Both the position numbers and the translations under genes were made by a program. This document shows, one piece after another, positions 1-6,929 of a DNA stretch of 6,929 bases. A model generated the notes under the pieces. The model had not been told where the DNA came from. It was given only the letters and a program-made list of their open reading frames with translations, and searched no databases. The DNA comes from Solirubrobacteraceae bacterium. Its GTDB lineage: Bacteria; Actinomycetota; Thermoleophilia; Solirubrobacterales; Solirubrobacteraceae. How positions within the stretch are numbered: position 1 is the first letter of the stretch; each line of letters opens with the position of its first letter. The stretch covers positions 1 to 6,929 of the forward strand of contig JADGPO010000115.1 in NCBI GenBank assembly GCA_017882405.1. Direction: 5' to 3'.

Positions 1-2008
<2,008 letters not shown>

Positions 2009-2013
2009 GGACG

Positions 2014-2019
2014 TTTCCT
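2014..2019 (-). promoter_or_regulatory. Ribosome binding site of clpB
   Basis: AGGAAA on the minus strand, with its AGGA core 7 nt before the ATG at 2008. It supports that ATG as the start; no other in-frame ATG or GTG with a comparable site was seen upstream. Confidence 0.7.
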
Positions 2020-2027
2020 GTGAGCTA

Positions 2028-2052
2028 AATCTTAGTGGGTATGACTTAGATT
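2028..2052 (-). promoter_or_regulatory. Degenerate HAIR-type HspR operator at the clpB promoter
   Basis: Inverted repeat with 9-bp arms and a 7-bp spacer: on the plus strand AATCTTAGT, GGGTATG, ACTTAGATT. The arms pair at 8 of 9 positions. The known HspR operator (HAIR) is CTTGAGT-N7-ACTCAAG. This site keeps the 7-bp spacer and the inner AGT-N7-ACT core but differs in the outer arm bases (4 of 7 identical per arm). It lies 20-44 nt upstream of the clpB start codon, overlaps the predicted -10/-35 region, and hspR is encoded about 2.3 kb upstream on the same strand. clpB is a known HspR target in Streptomyces and mycobacteria. The inverted repeat is seen directly; binding by HspR is inferred. 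Confidence 0.7.
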
Positions 2053-2057
2053 ATCAC
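2029..2057 (-). promoter_or_regulatory. Predicted clpB promoter (-35/-10)
   Basis: On the minus strand, GTGATA (2057-2052) and TAAGAT (2034-2029) are separated by exactly 17 nt and fit a housekeeping sigma promoter (4 of 6 to TTGACA; TANNNT). The implied start site near 2022 leaves a short leader containing the ribosome site. The segment is strikingly AT-rich against the GC-rich background. A second possible -35, TTGAAC at 2066-2061, pairs only with weak -10 candidates (TCATAC or CATACC). The HAIR-like repeat spans the region between the boxes, as expected for steric repression. Confidence 0.5.
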
Positions 2058-2080
2058 CAGGTTCAAGGGCAGCGCCGGCG

Positions 2081-2137
2081 CGCGTCGACGGACCGCCTGC
2101 GGCGAGGCGCCGGGCACGGCACGGTCCTCTCGACGCG
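2081..2137 (-). terminator. Large GC-rich hairpin after the S53 peptidase, probable terminator
   Basis: Nested inverted repeats begin at the first base after the peptidase TAA. CGCGTCGA at 2081-2088 pairs perfectly with TCGACGCG at 2130-2137 (8 bp). Inside that, GGACC (2090-2094) pairs with GGTCC (2123-2127), GCC (2095-2097) with GGC (2118-2120), and CGGCG (2100-2104) with CGCCG (2108-2112) around a 3-nt loop. Small bulges separate the segments. No T-tract follows on either strand, so this is not a textbook intrinsic terminator; U-less hairpins at gene ends are common in GC-rich actinobacteria. It would insulate clpB from peptidase transcription, or stabilise the 3' end of the peptidase mRNA. 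Confidence 0.6.
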
Positions 2138-4309
2138 TTAGCCCGTGATGCTCAGTGACCGGCCCGGCGAGCGGCGCTCGATGTTGCCGCTGGGGTCGAC
2201 GACCGCCCCGTAGACGGTGGCGGTGATCCGCTCGTGGCGGTGCAGGGCGGAACGCAGCTTGCCCAGCGTCTTCTTGTCCAGGCCGATCCGGATTGTCTTG
2301 TGGCTGCTCTTCCTGAGCAGGTAGACGCTGGAGTACTGCGTCAGCCGCTGGCTTGACTTGCCCAGCTGGATCCTGGCGTAGGCGCCCATCAGGCAGCGCC
2401 CGGAGCACGAGACATCGGCCAGCAGGTGCCGGTCGCGCACGGGGTGGCGCTGGCTCGGCAGGCCGACGCCGACGGCCACCAGCTTGCTCACGATCCCGTT
2501 GGCCGCGAAGCTCAGATCGGAGAGGCTCACGCCGCCCAGTCCGCTGGCCGCGTCAAAGCCCACGGTGGCGCTGCAGCACCCCACGTTGCGGGCCCCGTTG
2601 GTGACCAGGTTGAAGAGGTCGTTGTCGCCGGTGGTCACGTCCTTGAACACCTGCGGGGAGAGCGGGGTGCGCGCGATCTTGTAGAAGAGCGGGTTGGCGA
2701 GGCCGATGTCCTGGCGTCCGCTCTTGCGCAGCGCCTCGTCGATCACCGCCAGTCCACCGGCCAGCAGTGGCGTGCCGGCGCTGGTGCCACCGAACTCTCC
2801 CCACGGACCGGCGGGAGGCGCGTCCGCGCAGTCGCCCTTGGCCGTGCAGTAGATCGCATAGCCGGGAGAGGTGTCGGCCAGCATCGCCACGTCGGGAACC
2901 ACTCGGTGCTTGGCGGTGGTGAAATTGTCCTGATACCCGGGGCGCTTGAACAGGATGCTGTAGCCGCCGCCGCCCGCCCCGCTGGGACTATTCCACACGT
3001 CCTGGCTGTTGAGCGAGTTGTCAGAGTTGAGCATGAAGTTGGTTCCGCCCACGCTCGTCACCCATGGCGAGGACGCCGGGAAGCTCACCGCCTGGCGAGG
3101 CTCGGGAATCCCCTGGAGATCGAAGCAGGAGGACGAGCCGTCGTCGCCGCTGGAGGCGAGCACGGAGATCCCGCTGGCCGCCGCCATCTGGAGGGCCGAT
3201 TCCACGGTGGTGATGTGGTTGCCGCCGATCGCCCGCTTGGCGTCGGCCTCGCAGCTGCCCAGCGACGCCGAGATCACGTCGGGCTTGCGGCCGCGGTTCT
3301 CCAGCGGCACCGTCAGGGCGTGCAGCACGTCGGAAGCCAGCGGGTGGGACTCGTAGACGTCGATTCCCTTCAGCCCCGGCGCGGCCGCGGTGAGGATCTC
3401 CAGGTCCAGCGTGGTCTCCCCGTTGACGGCGGCCAGCGGGCGCTTGATGCCCACGCCGTACTGCGTGACCTTGGGTACCGGCAGTCCGAAGCACGCCGCG
3501 AAGGCGCTGATGTCCGCGGCCTTGTAGCCGTTGATCTCGATCAGCGCCACCCGTTCACCGGTGCCCGTCAGGCCGGCGGCATAGAGGGGCCCGAATCCGT
3601 ACGCGCCCTGATACTGGTTGGGGGTGAAGCCGTCGCTGGCCAGCCCGCCGGCGCAGCCCGACGCCGTCCCGCTGCGCGGCTGGTAGGCCGAGCCTAGGTT
3701 GGTGGCGTCGGTCGTCACCCCGTTGGCCGCGGCGAGCGGTGCCGGCTTGGGGGTCTCCGACTGGCCGGAGCTCAGCGGCCGGGTATCGAGGCCGACCACC
3801 CCGGTCACGGCACCGGCCAGGCCGTCGGGGACGTGCACCGACGACGTGGGCGCCACGAAGCGCGCCGCCGACGCGTTGTTGCTGCGGAAGTCTGCGAGAT
3901 CGACGCCGAACAGCTTGTGCACGAGACCGACGCTCATCGTTGCGTCGGCGTACAGGCCGGTGCCGTCGATCTTGACCCCGGACGCACCCGTGGCGCGCAG
4001 GTAGCGAAGCACCTTCGCGCGCTCGCCGGCGGGCGCCCCGAAGCGGCGCGCCAGCGCCGGGACGGACTCGAATTGCCCGTACTCCGGGGACCCGGGGGTG
4101 CTCACGGCCGTGGCGAAGCGCGCCAACCCGGCCTTGTCGGTCTTCAGCGGCAGCACCAGCGACAGCGGCTTGCGCGCGGTGGTGGCCCCGAGCCGCGTGA
4201 TCTGCGCGGTGGTGGTCGCGGCCCCGGCCCCGGGCGTCAGCACTCCCAGCGCAGCGATCAATGCCCCCAGCGCGGCAAGCCGCCCCACTCCCCAGTTCAT
4301 CGCTCTCAT
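2138..4309 (-). CDS. Secreted S53-family (sedolisin/kumamolisin-like) serine-carboxyl peptidase with C-terminal extension
   Basis: Predicted exported endopeptidase of 723 residues, synthesised as a proenzyme; characterised S53 members are acid-active and self-cleave their propeptide. ATG 4309 was chosen because GGTGGAG lies 5 nt upstream and the signal peptide starts cleanly there; the in-frame GTG at 4378 has no ribosome site. Signal peptide: 1-30, hydrophobic core LAALGALIAALGVL, likely cleavage after GAGA. Pro-kumamolisin activation domain: about 46-180, with VSTPGSPEYGQF. Catalytic domain: about 225-600, with Glu298 and Asp302 in GETTLDLE (E-x3-D), oxyanion Asp389 in SSGDDGS, nucleophile Ser510 in GGTSAGTP, and a Ca-site-like stretch (KDVTTGDND to SGLGG) near its end. 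All four key residues are present. Residues about 630-723 form a separate module with Cys635 and Cys639, a basic middle and a DPSGN motif. It lies 86 nt after hspR and ends at a hairpin. Secretion and activity are inferred; substrate unknown. Confidence 0.93.
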   Translation of the reverse strand: MRAMNWGVGRLAALGALIAALGVLTPGAGAATTTAQITRLGATTARKPLSLVLPLKTDKAGLARFATAVSTPGSPEYGQFESVPALARRFGAPAGERAKVLRYLRATGASGVKIDGTGLYADATMSVGLVHKLFGVDLADFRSNNASAARFVAPTSSVHVPDGLAGAVTGVVGLDTRPLSSGQSETPKPAPLAAANGVTTDATNLGSAYQPRSGTASGCAGGLASDGFTPNQYQGAYGFGPLYAAGLTGTGERVALIEINGYKAADISAFAACFGLPVPKVTQYGVGIKRPLAAVNGETTLDLEILTAAAPGLKGIDVYESHPLASDVLHALTVPLENRGRKPDVISASLGSCEADAKRAIGGNHITTVESALQMAAASGISVLASSGDDGSSSCFDLQGIPEPRQAVSFPASSPWVTSVGGTNFMLNSDNSLNSQDVWNSPSGAGGGGYSILFKRPGYQDNFTTAKHRVVPDVAMLADTSPGYAIYCTAKGDCADAPPAGPWGEFGGTSAGTPLLAGGLAVIDEALRKSGRQDIGLANPLFYKIARTPLSPQVFKDVTTGDNDLFNLVTNGARNVGCCSATVGFDAASGLGGVSLSDLSFAANGIVSKLVAVGVGLPSQRHPVRDRHLLADVSCSGRCLMGAYARIQLGKSSQRLTQYSSVYLLRKSSHKTIRIGLDKKTLGKLRSALHRHERITATVYGAVVDPSGNIERRSPGRSLSITG

Positions 4310-4314
4310 ATCGA

Positions 4315-4321
4315 CTCCACC
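4315..4321 (-). promoter_or_regulatory. Ribosome binding site deciding the S53 peptidase start
   Basis: GGTGGAG on the minus strand, 5 nt before the ATG at 4309. It favours that start over the longer GTG frame at 4378 and over the ATG at 4300, which has only a weak GAGAG upstream. Confidence 0.65.
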
Positions 4322-4361
4322 GATTACCGGCCGCGGATAGCCGAAGTTGCACCTCCTACCG

Positions 4362-4386
4362 CCCGCGGATGGTCGCACACCGCGGG
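4362..4386 (-). terminator. Short GC hairpin between hspR and the peptidase gene, possible terminator
   Basis: CCCGCGG (4362-4368) and CCGCGGG (4380-4386) form a perfect 7-bp stem with an 11-nt loop, starting 10 bases after the hspR stop. No T-tract follows. It could end or attenuate the dnaK operon transcript before the peptidase, but such short GC repeats are frequent in this composition. I see no convincing -10/-35 pair in the 86-nt gap, so readthrough into the peptidase remains possible. Confidence 0.35.
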
Positions 4387-4395
4387 GCGCAGCGG

Positions 4396-4854
4396 CTACG
4401 GTTGCCTTCCGAGGCGAAGCCGCTGCAGGTCGGCGCTGCGCACCAGCTCGCCGCCCCTGGCATAGGGAACGATCTCGGCGCGCAGCTCCCGGCGGAGCTT
4501 CTCCAGGCGCTCCACCTCGTCGCCCAGGTCGGCCGCACGCTTCTCCAGGACGGCCACCTTGCGACTCATCGACTCCAGCTGCTGCTCGAGCTCGAACACC
4601 CGCTCCACGCCCGCCAGGTTCATCCCCAGCTCGGCCGTCATCTCCTGGATGCGGCGCAGCCGGTCGACATCCTTGCGCGAGTACAGCCGGGTGCCCTTGG
4701 GCGACCGCTTGGGCTCAATCAGCCCGCGCGCCTCGTACATGCGCAACGTCTGCGGGTGCATCTCGGCCAGTTCGGCGGCGACGGAGATCATGAACACCCC
4801 GCGATCGGAGGAGACCTCGACCCGGGTGGTGGTGCGCACGCGCCGGGTGGGCAT
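4396..4854 (-). CDS. hspR: HspR, MerR-family heat-shock repressor
   Basis: Transcriptional repressor of the actinobacterial dnaK regulon; it binds HAIR operators and in studied species uses DnaK as co-repressor. 152 residues, close to Streptomyces HspR. MerR-type winged helix-turn-helix at about 21-90: FMISVAAELAEMHPQTLRMY holds the recognition helix, followed by ARGLIEP, the RLYS wing and the GMNLAGVERV motif typical of HspR. A heptad-like coiled coil (about 88-124) for dimerisation and a basic tail follow. No Cys is present, so metal or thiol sensing as in other MerR proteins is not suggested. The ATG overlaps the dnaJ stop by one base (TGATG), with AGGAG 8 nt upstream (4863-4867). A GTG one codon earlier (4857) is an equally reachable start. 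Last gene of the dnaK operon; the likely target clpB lies downstream. Confidence 0.95.
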   Translation of the reverse strand: MPTRRVRTTTRVEVSSDRGVFMISVAAELAEMHPQTLRMYEARGLIEPKRSPKGTRLYSRKDVDRLRRIQEMTAELGMNLAGVERVFELEQQLESMSRKVAVLEKRAADLGDEVERLEKLRRELRAEIVPYARGGELVRSADLQRLRLGRQP

Positions 4855-5984
4855 CACGCCGTCTCCTGCGAACCCGCCGTTGCGCCGGCGAACAGCCGCT
4901 CGCGCGGATTGCCGTTCATGACCGCCGACAGGCGGTCCACGGCCTCGGACTGCTCGGGCGACAGCGAGGCGGGCACCTCGAGCACGAAGCGGTAGTGGAT
5001 GTCGCCGCGACCCTTGCCGCCCAGCCGCGCCGGGCCCTCCCCGCGCAGGCGCTGGACGATGCCGTGCTTGGTCCCGGCGGGCACGCGCAGCCGCTTGGAG
5101 CCGTTCAGCGTGGGCACCTCGATGACCGCGCCCTGCAGCGCCTCGGGAATCGTCAGCGGCACCTCGACTTCGAGGTTCTCGCCGTTTCGCTTGAACACCG
5201 GCGACACAGATACGCGTGTGATCACGAACAGGTCGCCGGGATCGGCCCCGCGCAGTCCGGGCTCGCCCTTGCCGGCCAGGCGGATGCGGCTGCCGTCGCG
5301 CACCCCGGCCGGGATGTTGACGCGCATCCGGCGCACCGAGCGCTGGGCGCCCGAGCCCTTGCACGTGGGACACGGGTCGTCGATCACCGCGCCCGAGCCG
5401 TGGCAGTTGGAGCACGGCTGCGACATCGAGAAGATGCCCTGGCTCTGGGATTCCAGGCCGCGGCCGTCGCAGACCGGGCACACGCGCGGGGTGGTGCCCG
5501 GCTTGGCGCCCGAGCCCTGGCAGGTGGGACACGGCTGGGAGGTGGGCACGGCCAGCGGCACCTGGGCGCCGTTGACGGCCTGGTCGAAGCTCAGCGAGAC
5601 CTCGGTCTCCAGGTCGCGGCCCCGCGCCGGTCGCTGGCGGACACCCGCCGGCCCGCCGCCGCGGTGGGCGGGACCGTTTCCCCCTCCGAAGAGGTTGGAG
5701 AGGATGTCGCCGAAGCCGCCGCTGAACGAGCCCGGATCGAAGCCTCCCGGCATGTTGATGCCGCCGAAGGTGCCCCCGCGGTCATACGCCTTGCGCTTGT
5801 CGGCGTCGGAGAGGACGTCGTTCGCCTGTGAGATCTCCTTGAAGCGCTCCTCGGCCTTCTTTTCGTCCGGGTTGCGATCCGGGTGGTACTGACGGGCCAG
5901 CTTGCGGTAGGCCTTCTTGATCTCCTCGTCGGAGGCGTTCTTGCCAACCCCGAGGATCTTGTAGTAGTCGGGCCGGTCAGGCAC
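4854..5984 (-). CDS. dnaJ: DnaJ, type I Hsp40 co-chaperone
   Basis: Delivers unfolded clients to DnaK and stimulates its ATPase. 376 residues, normal for a full class A DnaJ. J domain 5-70 with HPD at 34-36; a short Gly/Phe-rich linker (about 72-105) containing [11 protein letters not shown]; a zinc-finger domain with four CxxCxGxG-type motifs starting at Cys152, Cys169, Cys191 and Cys205, all eight cysteines present; then the client-binding beta-domains ([42 protein letters not shown]) and a C-terminal tail. The frequent HP.F motif of the client domain reads SPVF here, without the His. The start is GTG at 5984, giving [20 protein letters not shown] (5991-5997) ends 6 nt before it and contains the grpE stop, so translation is probably coupled. 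The 3' end overlaps hspR by one base. This is the operon-linked DnaJ; actinobacteria often have a second one elsewhere. Confidence 0.97.
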   Translation of the reverse strand: MPDRPDYYKILGVGKNASDEEIKKAYRKLARQYHPDRNPDEKKAEERFKEISQANDVLSDADKRKAYDRGGTFGGINMPGGFDPGSFSGGFGDILSNLFGGGNGPAHRGGGPAGVRQRPARGRDLETEVSLSFDQAVNGAQVPLAVPTSQPCPTCQGSGAKPGTTPRVCPVCDGRGLESQSQGIFSMSQPCSNCHGSGAVIDDPCPTCKGSGAQRSVRRMRVNIPAGVRDGSRIRLAGKGEPGLRGADPGDLFVITRVSVSPVFKRNGENLEVEVPLTIPEALQGAVIEVPTLNGSKRLRVPAGTKHGIVQRLRGEGPARLGGKGRGDIHYRFVLEVPASLSPEQSEAVDRLSAVMNGNPRERLFAGATAGSQETA

Positions 5985-5990
5985 GGTCGC

Positions 5991-6707
5991 TCACCCCGCG
6001 ACGACTACGCGAGCCGGACGCACGACGCTGTCGCCGATCCGGTAGCCGCGCTGGAACACCTCGACGACGGTGCCGGGCTCGTAGCCCTCCACCGGCTGCT
6101 GGGCGACCGCCTCGTGCAGCGTCGGGTCGAACTGCTCGCCCTCGGGCGAGTAGCGCTCGATCCCGGCGCGCTGCAATGCGGCCACCACGTCGGAGTGCAC
6201 GTGCTTGATGCCCGACACGAAGGCGCCGTCGTCTGGCTGGGCGGGGTCCGATTCCGGGGCGTGCTCGAGTGCGCGCTCCAGGTTGTCGACGGCGGGGAGC
6301 AGCTCCAGGGCCAGCTTGGTGGCGCCGCGCTCCTTGGCGAGCGCCGCCTCGCGCGCGGCGCGCTTGCGGTAGTTCTCGAAGTCGGCCTGGGTGCGCTGGG
6401 CCAGCTGCAGGTACTCGTCGGCCTTCTCGGCCTTGGCGGTCAGCGCCTCGAGCTCGTCGCCGGCGAGCGCGTATGCCTCCGCCGGCTCGGTCGGGACGTC
6501 CTGGTCGCCGTCGGGATCCGACGGCACGTCCCTCTGACCGTCAGGGCCCGACGGCACGTCCCTCTGACCGTCAGGGCCCGACGACGCGTCCGCCCCAGGG
6601 GCGGGCGCGTCGTGACCTTCCTCGGGGCGGGCGGGTTCCGATTCATCCTGAGGCAGCTCGGCCTCAGGCGCCTCCTCAGGCGCCTTTGCGGTGGAATCCG
6701 GGTACAT
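5991..6707 (-). CDS. grpE: GrpE, nucleotide exchange factor of DnaK
   Basis: Releases ADP from DnaK to reset the Hsp70 cycle; acts as a dimer in the cytoplasm. 238 residues against about 200 in E. coli; the excess is an acidic, Pro-rich, probably disordered N-terminus (1-80). Residues 43-72 consist of three 10-residue repeats of the form SGPDGQRDVP. A long helix (about 84-135; ELEALTAKAEKADEYLQLAQ, then FENYRKRAAREA) forms the dimer stalk. The beta-domain follows, with FDPTLHEAV, the GrpE signature, and a YRIGDSVVRPARVVVAG end. ATG 6707 lies 6 nt after the dnaK stop; the purine stretch GAGGGGAAG (6717-6725) in the dnaK end is its probable ribosome site, at a rather long distance. dnaJ follows after 6 nt. 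Confidence 0.97.
   Translation of the reverse strand: MYPDSTAKAPEEAPEAELPQDESEPARPEEGHDAPAPGADASSGPDGQRDVPSGPDGQRDVPSDPDGDQDVPTEPAEAYALAGDELEALTAKAEKADEYLQLAQRTQADFENYRKRAAREAALAKERGATKLALELLPAVDNLERALEHAPESDPAQPDDGAFVSGIKHVHSDVVAALQRAGIERYSPEGEQFDPTLHEAVAQQPVEGYEPGTVVEVFQRGYRIGDSVVRPARVVVAG
6492..6581 (-). repeat. Three in-frame 30-bp tandem units in grpE (two identical)
   Basis: Units are 6552-6581, 6522-6551 and 6492-6521. The first two are identical over all 30 bp, and the identity extends to 36 bp when 6518-6553 is compared with 6548-6583. The third matches at about 21 of 30 positions. Each unit encodes ten residues: SGPDGQRDVP twice, then SDPDGDQDVP. The exact identity, including third codon positions, points to a recent duplication or slippage. 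The repeat lies in the disordered N-terminal arm and keeps the frame. Confidence 0.95.
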
Positions 6708-6713
6708 GCCGGG

Positions 6714-6929
6714 TTACTTCCCCTCGTCCACGACCTCGGCGTCGACCACGTCCTCCTCAGCGCTCGCGCCGTTGGTGGATGCGTGCCCGCCCGCCTCCCC
6801 ACCGTTCGTCGGCTCGCCGGAGTCGGCGCTCGACTCGGCCGCCTGCTCCTGGGCGCGCTGGTACATCGCCTCGGAGACCTTGTGGAACGCCGACTGCAGC
6901 GCCTCGGTCTTGGCGTGGAGCTCGGCCGC
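6714..6929 (-). CDS. dnaK: DnaK (Hsp70), C-terminal end only
   Basis: The last 71 residues of the ATP-dependent chaperone DnaK; the rest, with the ATPase and substrate-binding domains and the operon promoter, is beyond the window end. Visible are the end of the helical lid (AAELHAKTEALQSAFHKVSEAMYQ), then a low-complexity Gly/Ser/Asn/Ala linker, and the acidic tail EEDVVDAEVVDEGK, close to the EEVKD-type ends of bacterial DnaK. The stop is TAA at 6714-6716 and grpE begins 6 nt later. Identity rests on this tail and on the grpE-dnaJ-hspR context. Confidence 0.93.
   Translation of the reverse strand, partial: AAELHAKTEALQSAFHKVSEAMYQRAQEQAAESSADSGEPTNGGEAGGHASTNGASAEEDVVDAEVVDEGK

Noticed and set aside
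2061..2066. TTGAAC within CCCTTGAAC, resembling a sigma-32 -35 element before clpB
   Set aside because: Actinobacteria with HspR do not use sigma-32, and no CCCCAT-type -10 lies at the right distance. Kept only as an alternative -35.
2426..3697. Plus-strand open frame of 423 codons antisense to the S53 peptidase
   Set aside because: Compositional shadow of the peptidase; no recognisable domain or good ribosome site, while the minus strand has an intact catalytic set.
4310..4378. Longer peptidase reading frame starting at GTG 4378
   Set aside because: It has no ribosome site, would overlap the hairpin, and would put a 23-residue polar extension before a normal signal peptide. ATG 4309 with GGTGGAG is better.
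4831..4850. Possible CRISPR, tRNA, rRNA or mobile element signals anywhere in the window
   Set aside because: Apart from the grpE tandem units I saw no spaced direct repeats, no tRNA-like cloverleaf, no transposase or integrase gene and no terminal inverted repeats flanking the peptidase.
4857..5532. Upstream extension of the hspR frame into dnaJ (378-codon open frame)
   Set aside because: The upstream part is out-of-frame dnaJ coding sequence. HspR homology begins at the ATG at 4854, which has its own ribosome site.

Overview
This is a GC-rich stretch of actinobacterial chromosome in which every gene I can support lies on the minus strand. Read 5' to 3' on that strand the order is dnaK (3' end only), grpE, dnaJ, hspR, a secreted S53-family (sedolisin/kumamolisin-type) serine-carboxyl peptidase, and clpB (cut by the window start). 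The dnaK-grpE-dnaJ-hspR order with a MerR-type HspR repressor is an actinobacterial hallmark. High GC, GTG starts, and a C-terminal 'Cys-x3-Cys ... Asp-Pro-Ser-Gly-Asn' module on the peptidase of a kind I associate with secreted proteins of Thermoleophilia (Solirubrobacterales) suggest that class. The class assignment is inference.

Layout: 6714-6929 is the DnaK tail. grpE (5991-6707) follows after 6 nt, dnaJ (4854-5984, GTG start) after another 6 nt, and hspR (4396-4854) overlaps the dnaJ stop by one base (TGATG). These four genes form a compact, probably translationally coupled operon. After an 86-nt gap holding a short GC hairpin comes the S53 peptidase (2138-4309), with signal peptide, activation propeptide, catalytic Glu298/Asp302/Asp389/Ser510 and a separate C-terminal module. 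A multi-segment inverted repeat (2081-2137) begins at the first base after its stop and probably ends its transcript. clpB then starts at 2008 behind its own AT-rich promoter. That promoter carries a degenerate HspR-type operator (HAIR geometry, 9-N7-9) at 2028-2052.

How the genes work together: DnaK, DnaJ and GrpE are the Hsp70 ATPase, co-chaperone and nucleotide exchange factor. ClpB is the disaggregase that works with them. HspR probably represses both the dnaK operon (promoter outside the window) and clpB, using DnaK as co-repressor in the known Streptomyces/Mycobacterium scheme. The S53 peptidase is the outlier: a predicted extracytoplasmic protease lying between the repressor and its predicted target clpB. 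Most of the window is a well-known system. The parts that merit a second look are the inserted peptidase, the clpB operator, the terminator-like structure and a recent 30-bp tandem duplication in grpE.
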